Below, one piece after another: positions 9,993 through 18,196 of a stretch of 32,516 nucleotides of DNA. The notes under the pieces were generated by a model that was not told the DNA's origin, ran no database searches, and saw nothing but the letters and a program-made list of their open reading frames with translations. Origin of the DNA: Nitrosomonadales bacterium (GTDB lineage Bacteria > Pseudomonadota > Gammaproteobacteria > Burkholderiales > Gallionellaceae); assembly GCA_016183575.1 (NCBI GenBank), contig JACPEI010000023.1, forward strand, positions 1 to 32,516, read 5' to 3'. The translations under genes and the position numbers were made by a program. Position 1 is the stretch's first letter, and each line of letters starts with the position of its first letter.

Positions 9993-11545
9993 GACATCTC
10001 TTCCAAAGCGAATAATTCCCGCAACTTTGCGGTATCCAGATATTGCTCCACCGCATCGGCGAGCCGCTCCAGATCGGCTTCGCGGCGCGCGCGATAATCG
10101 GGCGTTGCCGCCTCGCGCAGCCCGGCCCAGTGCAACAGCGCGTCGGTCGCGGCACCCGACTCGAACAGGCCGTGCAGGTAGGTGGCGAGGATCTGCCCGT
10201 CGTTGCTGATTGCCCCGTCCGCGCCGTGCTCGAGCTGCACTGCCGGATGCTGCAGCGCGCGGCCCGCCGAAACCCCGGCATGGATCTCGTAGCCCGACAC
10301 CGGCGCGCCTTCCAGCATCAGCGTGCCGCGCATGTTGCGCAGCTGTTTTTCCGCTTGCAGCGTGGTGCCCAGCTCCAGCAGGCCCAGCCCGGCACTGCTG
10401 CCGGCTTCGCCTTCTAGCCCGAGCGGGTCGTAAATCGATTGCCCCAGCATCTGCAAGCCGCCGCAGATGCCGATGAGCTTGCCGCCGTAGCGCAGATGCC
10501 GCTGTATCGCTGCTTCCCAGCCTGCCTCGCGCAGGCTGGCGAGGTCGCCGCGCACCGCCTTGCTGCCCGGCAGGATGATCAGATCGGCGGCAGGAATAGC
10601 CTCGCCCAGCGCGATAAAGCTGAAATCGACTTGCGGATGCAGGCGCAGCGGATCAAAGTCGGTGTGGTTGCTGATATGCGGCAGGATGGGAACGACGATG
10701 CGCAGACTCCCTCTGATGAAACTACTAGCCATTCGACTAGGCTGACCAACTACGTCAGCCAAGTCGCTGGTTATCCCGCAAGCGGGAGAGGGTGGGGGTG
10801 GGGGTTGCTGAGCGGAGAGCGTAGTCGGCACGGCATCCTCCGCTTCCAGATGCAGCCCATGCAGATAAGGCAGCACGCCGAGCACCGGCTTGCCGGTATG
10901 CTGCTCCAGCCAATCAAGGCCAGGCTGCAGCAAGGCCAGATCGCCACGAAAGCGGTTGATGACGAAGCCGGCGACACGCGCCTGTTCGCTTGCCGAGAGC
11001 AGCGCCAGCGTACCGACCAGATGGGCGAACACGCCACCACGGTCGATGTCGGCGATCAGGATCACCGGGCAATCCACCGCTTCGGCAAAGCCCATGTTGG
11101 CGATGTCGCCCGCGCGCAGATTGATTTCGGCGGGACTGCCCGCGCCCTCGACCACTACTACGGAATATTGCGCAGACAGGCGTCGATGCGATTCCAGCAC
11201 CGCTGCGCGCGCCGTGTTTTTATAGGCGTGATATTCCAGCGCTTCCATATTGCCGATGGCATGGCCGTGAATGATGACCTGCGCGCCGGTGTCGCTGTTC
11301 GGCTTGAGCAGCACCGGGTTCATATCGGTGTGCGGCGCAAGGCGCGCGGCTTGCGCCTGCACCGCCTGCGCGCGCCCGATCTCGCCGCCGTCGCCGGTCA
11401 CCGCGCTGTTCAATGCCATGTTCTGCGGCTTGAACGGCGCGACGCGCACTTCCTGCCGCACCAGCCAGCGGCACAATGCCGCAACCAGCGTGCTCTTGCC
11501 GGCATCGGAGGTGGTGCCCTGCACCATCACTGTCCGCGCAGTCAT
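9980..11545 (-). CDS. cobQ: Cobyric acid synthase CobQ/CbiP with internal low-complexity insertion
   Basis: [28 protein letters not shown]..., '[11 protein letters not shown]', '[12 protein letters not shown]', '[10 protein letters not shown]'. Start set at MTAR (11545) inside the longer ORF track entry. Confidence 0.94.
   Translation of the reverse strand: MTARTVMVQGTTSDAGKSTLVAALCRWLVRQEVRVAPFKPQNMALNSAVTGDGGEIGRAQAVQAQAARLAPHTDMNPVLLKPNSDTGAQVIIHGHAIGNMEALEYHAYKNTARAAVLESHRRLSAQYSVVVVEGAGSPAEINLRAGDIANMGFAEAVDCPVILIADIDRGGVFAHLVGTLALLSASEQARVAGFVINRFRGDLALLQPGLDWLEQHTGKPVLGVLPYLHGLHLEAEDAVPTTLSAQQPPPPPSPACGITSDLADVVGQPSRMASSFIRGSLRIVVPILPHISNHTDFDPLRLHPQVDFSFIALGEAIPAADLIILPGSKAVRGDLASLREAGWEAAIQRHLRYGGKLIGICGGLQMLGQSIYDPLGLEGEAGSSAGLGLLELGTTLQAEKQLRNMRGTLMLEGAPVSGYEIHAGVSAGRALQHPAVQLEHGADGAISNDGQILATYLHGLFESGAATDALLHWAGLREAATPDYRARREADLERLADAVEQYLDTAKLRELFALEEMSCAN
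10705..10827 (-). repeat. Palindrome-containing repeat embedded in frame within cobQ (approximate bounds)
   Basis: Contains GGCTGAC/GTCAGCC hairpin, TCCCGC/GCGGGA palindrome and G-rich tract; encodes [41 protein letters not shown]. Shares CCTCTCCCGCTTGCGGGA with the hisF leader at about 32070-32093. Confidence 0.65.
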
Positions 11546-12525
11546 CGCTTGATCCCGCCTAACGCTTCGGCGAGGCGCACCCATTGCGCCTCGTCGCGCG
11601 GCAGACCGAAACGCACGCTGGATGGAGCATCGAACAAACGCGTCAGGATGCCCTGTTGCGCCAGTTGCTGATGCACACTCGCGGCAGATGCGCAGCACAC
11701 CCATTGAAACAGGCTGCTGCCGCCGCTCGGCGGCAAGCCTTGCGTGCTCAGCAAATCCGCCAAGCGTTGCGCCGCCAGCGACAGAGCCTTGCGCGTTGCG
11801 TCTTGCCAAGCCGTATCGCGCAAGGCCAGTGTCGCCACATAGCGCGACGGCGCGGCAATCGGCCACGGCCCCAGCGACTCGGCAAGCGGTTGCAAAACAT
11901 TTTCTTCCGCCAACACGAAGCCGACCCGCGCACCGGCCAGGCCGAAAAATTTTCCCAGCGAGCGCAGCACGATCAAACCGGGGCGCGGGCAGGCCGATGC
12001 GAGGCTGTGTTCGGGCGTGGCATCAATGAACGCCTCGTCCACCACCAGCCAGCCGCCGCGCGCCGCCAGTTGCGCATGCATATCCAGCAATTCTTTCCGA
12101 CGAAAAAGTTTACCGGTTGGATTGTTCGGATTGACGATGACCGCGATCTGCGCGGTCGTGCCGGCTTGCAATATCTCTGCCGCAGTCATGCCGACGACAT
12201 GGTGTCCACAGCGCTGCCAGGCATGCGCGTGTTCCGCGTAACTGGGCGCGACGAGCGCCACTTGCACTGGCGAGCGCAACATCGGCAGAGCCTGGATCGC
12301 CGCCTGCGAACCCGCCACCGCCAGCAATTGCGCTGTGCCGTAACAGGCTTGTGCGGCGGCATTCAGCCCGTCGTCATCCTGCGGCAGGCGTTGCCAAACC
12401 TCGTTCGGCACGACGGGCACCGGCCAGCCGTGCGGATTGATGCCGGTGGACAGGTCCAGCCAGTCTGCCTCGGCTATTCCATATTGCCGCGCGGCGTGGC
12501 GCAGCCGCCCCCCGTGCTCAAGCAT
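11542..12525 (-). CDS. cobD: Threonine-phosphate decarboxylase / cobalamin-biosynthetic aminotransferase (CobD/CobC-type)
   Basis: [35 protein letters not shown]..., PLP-fold motifs '[10 protein letters not shown]', 'VVDEAFID', '[17 protein letters not shown]'. MLEHGG start (12525) overlaps the cbiB stop; the track's upstream extension derives from a repeat. Confidence 0.88.
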   Translation of the reverse strand: MLEHGGRLRHAARQYGIAEADWLDLSTGINPHGWPVPVVPNEVWQRLPQDDDGLNAAAQACYGTAQLLAVAGSQAAIQALPMLRSPVQVALVAPSYAEHAHAWQRCGHHVVGMTAAEILQAGTTAQIAVIVNPNNPTGKLFRRKELLDMHAQLAARGGWLVVDEAFIDATPEHSLASACPRPGLIVLRSLGKFFGLAGARVGFVLAEENVLQPLAESLGPWPIAAPSRYVATLALRDTAWQDATRKALSLAAQRLADLLSTQGLPPSGGSSLFQWVCCASAASVHQQLAQQGILTRLFDAPSSVRFGLPRDEAQWVRLAEALGGIKR

Positions 12526-13660
12526 GTTGCCACCACGCTGCCGCAATTGAATCAACGCGAACATCTTTAAATTCCGTTCGGGCTGAGCCTGTCGAAGCCT
12601 GTCCTGAGCTTGATGCCGTAAGTTTATGCCCTTCGACAAGGCCTTTAGTTCTGAGCGGAGTCAAAGGGTCGGGGCGAACGGGAGGGAATTTTTCATACCA
12701 ACTCAATAGCAGCGCGCCCAGCGTAATGACGAGCAGCCATGCATACAGAGTATGGCGCACCAGCCGCACGGCACGCGCAATGTCCGCCGCGCCTGCCGCC
12801 ATGCCGCAGCCCAGCAGCGGACGCTGTTCCGATCTGCCGTGATAGATCGCCGCGCCGCCGAGCCGCACGCGCAACGCCCCCGCCCCGGCAGCCATTACCG
12901 GCCCGGCATTCGGGCTTTCCCAGGCTGCGGCCTGTTGCCGCCAGCAATGCAGCGCACTGCGCGTATGCCCCAGTAACGCGTAACTCAACGCGGTCAGGCG
13001 CGCCGGAATGAAATTCAGCACATCGTCGAGGCGCGCCGCAGCCCAGCCGAAACAGTTATAGCGCGCATTGCGGTAGCCCCACATCGCATCCAGCGTATTG
13101 CTCAAACGATACAGCAATACGCCCGGCGCACCCGCCAGCACGAACCAGAACAGCGCGGCGAAGATCGCATCGTTGCCGTTTTCCAGCACCGATTCCACTG
13201 CGGCGCGCGAGATGCCGGACTCGTCCAATTGACTGGTGTCGCGGCTGACCATCAAGCCCACTTGCCGGCGCGCATCCGGCAAGCCTCCGGCGGAAAAGGC
13301 GGCAACCACCCGCTCGGCATGTTCGCGCAGGCTGCGCGGCGCGATCGCAAAATACAGCAGCACGATGGAAAACAGCGTTCCAAAAATGGCGGATTGTTGC
13401 AGCAGCGCCGCAATCAGTACGAGCGGGACCAGCAACACGCTGACTGCGGCAATGCCGCGCAGGTAGCGCGCGGCAGGAACTGCATCCCCCAGTTCATAAT
13501 CTGCTGGCCCATAAGCTATTTTTTCAACCCATCGCGCCAGCCGGCCGAAACCCGCCAGTGGGTGGAAACGGCGCGGCTCGCCCAATAGCCGGTCAAGCAA
13601 CACCGCCGCCAATATCATCAGCGGCACTTCCAGGTGATTGAAAAATGGTAGCGGCATCAT
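12518..13660 (-). CDS. cbiB: Adenosylcobinamide-phosphate synthase CbiB/CobD
   Basis: LDRLLGEPRRFHPLAGFGRLARWVE..., 'SRDTSQLDESGISRAAVESVLENGNDAIFAALFWF', 'ESPNAGPVMAAGAGAL'. C-terminal ~40 aa appear repeat-derived. Confidence 0.9.
   Translation of the reverse strand: MMPLPFFNHLEVPLMILAAVLLDRLLGEPRRFHPLAGFGRLARWVEKIAYGPADYELGDAVPAARYLRGIAAVSVLLVPLVLIAALLQQSAIFGTLFSIVLLYFAIAPRSLREHAERVVAAFSAGGLPDARRQVGLMVSRDTSQLDESGISRAAVESVLENGNDAIFAALFWFVLAGAPGVLLYRLSNTLDAMWGYRNARYNCFGWAAARLDDVLNFIPARLTALSYALLGHTRSALHCWRQQAAAWESPNAGPVMAAGAGALRVRLGGAAIYHGRSEQRPLLGCGMAAGAADIARAVRLVRHTLYAWLLVITLGALLLSWYEKFPPVRPDPLTPLRTKGLVEGHKLTASSSGQASTGSARTEFKDVRVDSIAAAWWQHA
12574..12682. repeat. Imperfect palindromic repeat at cbiB 3' end (CGTTCGGGCTGAGCCTGTCGAAGCC...GGGGCGAACGG type)
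   Basis: Outer ends CCGTTCG / CGAACGG inverted; internal 'tgagcctgtcgaagcctgtcctgagc' and 'cccttcgacaaggcc' are characteristic of dispersed proteobacterial intergenic repeats (recognised from general knowledge). Confidence 0.7.
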
Positions 13661-13725
13661 CGGTCGGCGAAGGATGCTGCCGCAACAATGGCGTTCGGGA
13701 AGATCACGGGAAATTCGCCCGACTG

Positions 13726-14340
13726 TTACAGCTCGACGCCCGGCTGCGCACAGACGCCCGCATCGAACGCATGTTTTATCGGGCGCATTTCGGTGACGGT
13801 GTCGGCGTATTCGATCAGCGCATCGGGCGCGGCGCGCCCGGTCAATACCACGTGCTGCATTGCCGGGCGGTTGCGCAGCGCTTCCAGCACTTGCTCGATT
13901 TGCAGGTAGTTGAGCTTCAACGCGATGTTGATTTCATCCAGCACCACCAGCGCAATATCCGGGTTGCGCAACATGCCGCAAGCCATATCCCATGCAGCTT
14001 GCGCCGAGGCAATGTCGCGCTGCTTGTCCTGGGTTTCCCAGGTGAAGCCTTCGCCCATCACGTGATACTCGACTTCCGGAAAACGCCGGAAAAATGCTTC
14101 CTCGCCGGTGGGAGAGCTTCCCTTGATGAACTGCACTACGCCGACGCGCATGTTGTGCCCGAGGGCACGGGCGATCATGCCGAAGGCCGCGGTGCTCTTG
14201 CCTTTGCCGTTGCCGGTGTGCACCAGCACCACGCCGCGGCTCTCGGTGGCGCGGTCGATCTTTGCATCGACCACTTCCTTGTGGCGTTGCGTGCGAGCGC
14301 GGTGCCGCTCCTCGGCAGACGCCGTATCCTTATCGCTCAT
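13726..14340 (-). CDS. cobO: Cob(I)yrinic acid a,c-diamide adenosyltransferase (CobO/BtuR)
   Basis: MSDKDTASAEERHRARTQRHKEVVDAKIDRATESRGVVLVHTGNGKGKSTAAFGMIARALGH...VVLDEINIAL; ATG 14340 overlaps upstream gene stop. Confidence 0.93.
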   Translation of the reverse strand: MSDKDTASAEERHRARTQRHKEVVDAKIDRATESRGVVLVHTGNGKGKSTAAFGMIARALGHNMRVGVVQFIKGSSPTGEEAFFRRFPEVEYHVMGEGFTWETQDKQRDIASAQAAWDMACGMLRNPDIALVVLDEINIALKLNYLQIEQVLEALRNRPAMQHVVLTGRAAPDALIEYADTVTEMRPIKHAFDAGVCAQPGVEL

Positions 14341-14912
14341 TATTTGCCTGTTGCACTGGCAACAACCGGCGCACGCGCGGACAGCAGCGCATACAACGCG
14401 GCCGCGCACGCCAGATACAGCAGGCCGCCTGCCAAATACTGGGGATAATATTGCACCACGCGGGCAGCGTATTCGGCCATGCCCATGTCAGGGTGGCGTC
14501 CGGAGAACCAGTAGAACGCCCCATTGGAGATAAGGAATGCCGCGCTCAGCGCGGCAACAGAAAGGCCGGCAAACACCCCCAGGCTGCGCAGGCTGTGCTG
14601 ATGAACGCGCGCGTAGTAGCGGCCCGCAAACCACAGCACCGCATAGGTCGGAATCAAAAACCAGTAAGCGGGCGTAACGCAATAGTCGCTCACGCCCAGA
14701 TGGGCGATTGCCACGTAATCCAGCGCAGCCGCTTCAAGCAGCAACCCGACAAGCAACAGCGGGCTGGCGATGAAGAAACCGGCCAGCAGAAACACCGCCA
14801 GCGAAGCATCCGGCAGATGCAGCGCACTGCCGAAATGATGCATGCGCGTGGCCGCCATCAAGGCCACCAAAGCCAAGCCGATTAACATTGAACGTCGGGA
14901 TAACAGTTTCAT
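14340..14912 (-). CDS. btuM: BtuM-like solitary cobalamin transporter (ECF S-component-like membrane protein)
   Basis: 190 aa multi-TM; 'RMHHFGSALHLPDASLAVFLLAGFF...GVSDYCVTPAYWFLIPTYAVLWFAGRYY', with Cys78 in the position expected for the cobalamin-binding Cys of BtuM; lies between btuB and cobO. Confidence 0.82.
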   Translation of the reverse strand: MKLLSRRSMLIGLALVALMAATRMHHFGSALHLPDASLAVFLLAGFFIASPLLLVGLLLEAAALDYVAIAHLGVSDYCVTPAYWFLIPTYAVLWFAGRYYARVHQHSLRSLGVFAGLSVAALSAAFLISNGAFYWFSGRHPDMGMAEYAARVVQYYPQYLAGGLLYLACAAALYALLSARAPVVASATGK

Positions 14913-14969
14913 GTTGCGCTCCTTAGAAGTATAAAAATTGACACTTGAAAATTCACTGCGACTACTCGA

Positions 14970-16793
14970 TCAGTTTCCGGGTTGATAATTCAGCGTGAAG
15001 TATAACCCGCGCCCCGCCTGATTATAGAACTGCGCGGTCTCGTATCGCTTGTCCAGCAGGTTGTCGATACGGCCCTGCATCGACCAGCCCTGTGCAATGC
15101 GGTATTCGGCGCGCACGTCGAGCAAACCGTAGCCGCCCAATCGCTTGGCGCCGGTATTGGCGAGATCATCGAAGCGGCGGCCTTCCGCATACAGCGAACC
15201 GGCAAAACGATAGGCACCCAAGTCACGCGCCGCTTCGATGCGCATCGCTTCGGTCGCGCGCCGGTTCAGCAGCTTGCCCTGATTCGCGCCGGATGTTTGA
15301 CGCGGGTCTTGCAAGGTCAGCGTGCCGTTGATGTCCCAATCTGCGAACTGTGTTTGCAACTGCCCTTCCAGCCCGTTCAGCCGTGCGGTGTTGATATTAA
15401 CGGGAGTAAAGCTGGCATCGAAGCCGATCAAATCGGTAATGTCGGTTTGATACGCATTCAGCGACCACTTGCCAAATGTGCCATGCCCCGCCACACCCGC
15501 TTCGATGCTGCGCGACAACTCGGGACGCAACGCCGCACTGCCGAATCCCGGGTAATACAACTGATTGAAGGTCGGCGCCTTGAACGCCGTGCCATAGGAG
15601 GCCGTCAGGCGCAACGTGTCGCTGAGCGCATAACCGTAACCCAAACCGGCGGTGTTATGCCCGCCGAACTGCTGGTTGTCGTCGCGCCGCAGGCTGGCCT
15701 GCAGGCTGTGCGCGCCGAAACTGCCCTGATACTGCCCGAACAGCGCGCGGTTGCGGCGCGCGGTCTGTGCGTAGGCGCGCAGGCTTTCGATGCGGTCCTG
15801 CTGGTAGTCCAGTCCGGCGCTGACCAACTGATCGGCGCTTAACGCAAAATCATTCTGCCAGGTCAGGCTGTCGCGCTGCGTGTTGTAGCGGTCGATATAC
15901 AAACCGTTGAAGAACAAATCGGAGTCATCCTGGCTGCGTCCGGCGCGCAGCGTCATATGCCATTGTTCGGCAGCGGCAAACTGCGCGCTGCCGCCCAGCA
16001 CCTGCTGCGCCGATTTGGCCTCGTTTCCGGCGAAGATGCTGCCGTCAGTTTGCACGGTGCTATTCGCCTGCAGCGCGTTGAAATCAGCCGTCGCGCCATT
16101 GTCGAAGCGATAGCCGCCGCGCAGTCCCAGCGACAAATTGCGATAGCCGTCTTTGTCCGGCTCATTAACAAAACAACCTGCCACCAGACTGCCACGGCAC
16201 GCATTAAAGCCGCTGGTGTCCTGCTGATTGAGTTTCGCATTAAACCAGCCCTGCTCGCCGCCGCCGCTCAGGCCGAGCGCGCCGTTGACCGTGCCATAAC
16301 TCCCCGCCGTCGCGCTGAACGAGGGAGTCAATGCGCCGCCGCCCTTGCGGGTGAAAATCTGGATCACGCCGCCGATCGCTTCCGAGCCATACAGGCTGGC
16401 GCGCGGGCCGCGCACAATTTCGATGCGCTCGATTTGTTGTACGGGAATATCCTGAAACGAAGCGGTGCCTAAAGTCGCCGAACCGACCTTGATGCCGTCC
16501 ACCAGCACCAATACATGGTCGGCATTGGTGCCGCGCAGAAACACCGAAGTCGCCTTGCCCGCGCCGCCGTTGTTGCTGAGGGTCAAGCCGGCCACGCCGC
16601 GCAGCACATCCGGCAGGGATTGCGCTTGCAGGCGTTCAATGTCCTGACGGGTGATGATGGAAACGGAAGCCAAGGTTGCATCGGCGGATTGCGCGGTGCG
16701 CGTGGCGGTGACGACTATGTCCGGCAAGGTTTCGTTTGCGTAGGCATGGGTACAAGCCGCACCGAGCAGCGCGGCAGATAGTTTGTATTTCAT
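14970..16793 (-). CDS. btuB: TonB-dependent vitamin B12 receptor BtuB
   Basis: TonB box 'ETLPDIVVTATRT', plug domain 'SLPDVLRGVAGLTLSNNGGAGKATSVFLRGTNADHVLVLVDGIKVG', beta-barrel; directly downstream of a B12 riboswitch. Confidence 0.93.
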   Translation of the reverse strand: MKYKLSAALLGAACTHAYANETLPDIVVTATRTAQSADATLASVSIITRQDIERLQAQSLPDVLRGVAGLTLSNNGGAGKATSVFLRGTNADHVLVLVDGIKVGSATLGTASFQDIPVQQIERIEIVRGPRASLYGSEAIGGVIQIFTRKGGGALTPSFSATAGSYGTVNGALGLSGGGEQGWFNAKLNQQDTSGFNACRGSLVAGCFVNEPDKDGYRNLSLGLRGGYRFDNGATADFNALQANSTVQTDGSIFAGNEAKSAQQVLGGSAQFAAAEQWHMTLRAGRSQDDSDLFFNGLYIDRYNTQRDSLTWQNDFALSADQLVSAGLDYQQDRIESLRAYAQTARRNRALFGQYQGSFGAHSLQASLRRDDNQQFGGHNTAGLGYGYALSDTLRLTASYGTAFKAPTFNQLYYPGFGSAALRPELSRSIEAGVAGHGTFGKWSLNAYQTDITDLIGFDASFTPVNINTARLNGLEGQLQTQFADWDINGTLTLQDPRQTSGANQGKLLNRRATEAMRIEAARDLGAYRFAGSLYAEGRRFDDLANTGAKRLGGYGLLDVRAEYRIAQGWSMQGRIDNLLDKRYETAQFYNQAGRGLYFTLNYQPGN

Positions 16794-16919
16794 TTGAAGT
16801 GCTCCTGAAAATTTCCAAGCGTCCCCGTTGGAAGATTAAATTCAGGAAATGCGGCGGGCAAAAAGCTAGAGACTGAACGGCTGTTCATTTTCCGATGCGC
16901 CACCCGCAGCATCTCCTGT

Positions 16920-17105
16920 TCCTTTTGCTTCCAGGCCGGTCTCCGGGCTCGCAAGTCTTGATTTGCCGCCTTCCCATGATCGCTCACAGTGGCCTACTGG
17001 CAAATCCGCACTCGCTTACCGTTGCGGGGGCAGCACAGGCATCGGGTTATTTCCCCTCACCTGTTTCCCGTTTAACCCGTCTGCAAGCAGACGGGAACCT
17101 CAAAG
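16920..17105 (-). promoter_or_regulatory. Cobalamin (AdoCbl) riboswitch
   Basis: Minus strand contains GGTTCCCG...AACGGGAA-CAGGTG...AACCCGATGCCTGTGCTGCCCCCGCAACGGTAA...GAGTGCGGATTTGCCAGTAGGCCACTG...GGGAAGGCGGCAAATC...AGCCCGGAGACCGGCCT (B12 box). Boundaries approximate. Confidence 0.93.
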
Positions 17106-17230
17106 CAGCACGCACTTTAACACAGGCGCGGCGCGCACAAATGAAAGGCCTTGGTAAAAAATCACAAACCGCTTTCAGAACTCCGGCTTACCGTTTGACT
17201 TATCAGCACTTTTCAAATTATAGTCAGCGC

Positions 17231-17431
17231 ATGGAAAACGAATTGAACGCGCTGGAAGGCAAACTTGCCCAGCTGATACAAGTGAGCGGCAAGCTGCGTG
17301 CGGAAAACCACCAGTTGCGCCAGGAACTGGCGCATGCGCTCAGCAATCACCGCCAATGCAGCGACAGGGTGGCAAGCGCGAAGACGCGTTTGGAAAAATT
17401 GCTGCTCACCCTCCCCGAAGAGCGAACATGA
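17231..17431 (+). CDS. Small coiled-coil protein, ZapB-like (TIGR02449-type)
   Basis: MENELNALEGKLAQLIQVSGKLRAENHQLRQELAHALSNHRQCSDRVASAKTRLEKLLLTLPEERT; stop overlaps zapA start. Confidence 0.8.
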   Translation: MENELNALEGKLAQLIQVSGKLRAENHQLRQELAHALSNHRQCSDRVASAKTRLEKLLLTLPEERT

Positions 17432-17751
17432 GCGGCGCCACCAAAACAGCCACAAAAACGTTGGACATCAAGCTTCTCGACCGCGAATTGCGCGTCGCCT
17501 GCCCCGAAGACGAGCGCGGCGAACTGCTCGATGCGGTCGCCTATCTGGACAAGAAAATGCGCGAGATCCGCGATGCCGGCAAGATCGCCAGCGTCGAACG
17601 CATCGCGCTGATGGCCGCGCTCAACATCACCCACGAACTGCTTTCCGTGAAAATCGGACGCGGCTTTGACGTCGCCGATTTTAAGCGTAGAATCGATTTC
17701 ATGCAGACGGCGATCGACCAGGCGTTGGCCGAACAGGACACGCTGTTCTGA
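17428..17751 (+). CDS. zapA: Cell division protein ZapA
   Basis: MSGATKTATKTLDIKLLDRELRVACPEDERGELLDAVAYLDKKMREIRDAGKIASVERIALMAALNITHELL. Confidence 0.9.
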   Translation: MSGATKTATKTLDIKLLDRELRVACPEDERGELLDAVAYLDKKMREIRDAGKIASVERIALMAALNITHELLSVKIGRGFDVADFKRRIDFMQTAIDQALAEQDTLF

Positions 17752-17756
17752 GTTTA

Positions 17757-17945
17757 TCCCCTGCGGTGTTCGACAGATCCATATATTCTTTGAACCAATA
17801 AGCTTTGCTTAAGGCCGCGACCCTTGATGTTACTGTTGTGAACGTCCCCAGCCGATGTATTTGGCGGACGTACCTGATGTGACTGGGAAGTGGCTCTCTT
17901 GAACCCAAGTTCAAGATGCTGGGTCAACGGCACAGGCGGGGGACT
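17757..17945 (+). ncRNA. ssrS: 6S RNA (SsrS)
   Basis: Directly after zapA; complementary ends (CCCTGCGGTGTTCGACAG.../...AACGGCACAGGCGGGGGAC) and a large central bulge region. Boundaries approximate. Confidence 0.85.
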
Positions 17946-17953
17946 TTATTTCG

Positions 17954-17982
17954 GTGCGACCTTATTCGGGTCGCACTTTTTA
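17954..17982 (+). terminator. Rho-independent terminator after 6S RNA
   Basis: GTGCGACC-TTATTCG-GGTCGCAC-TTTTT. Confidence 0.8.
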
Positions 17983-18095
17983 CAGACGTAAACCATGCGC
18001 AACTATCCAGCATGCAATTCCATACACTGGATGGTCGCGCGAATATCTTTAATTTCGTCACTGGGTGTAAAACTGAATTACCCCACAATAACCAT

Positions 18096-18146
18096 GTAGG
18101 GTGCATTCCATGCACCAATAGCAATGGTGCATGGAATGCACCCTAC
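18096..18146. repeat. 51-bp REPIN-like perfect inverted repeat, copy 1
   Basis: GTAGGGTGCATTCCATGCACC-AATAGCAAT-GGTGCATGGAATGCACCCTAC; perfect 21-nt arms, identical to arms of copy at 24112. Confidence 0.92.
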
Positions 18147-18196
18147 GATATTGCACTATTGATGGGGAAATAGAATAACCCTGGGGGTTTTTAGGC

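Noticed and set aside
11545-11866. N-terminal extension of the cobQ ORF to 11866
   Set aside because: Overlaps the aminotransferase coding region; CobQ begins at [18 protein letters not shown] with an ATGA overlap.
18096-18146. CRISPR-like repeat
   Set aside because: Palindromic pair without regular spacers or cas genes; a REPIN-like element fits better.
17916-18173. 85-aa + strand ORF
   Set aside because: Overlaps the 6S RNA 3' end, its terminator and the REPIN; coding is not supported.
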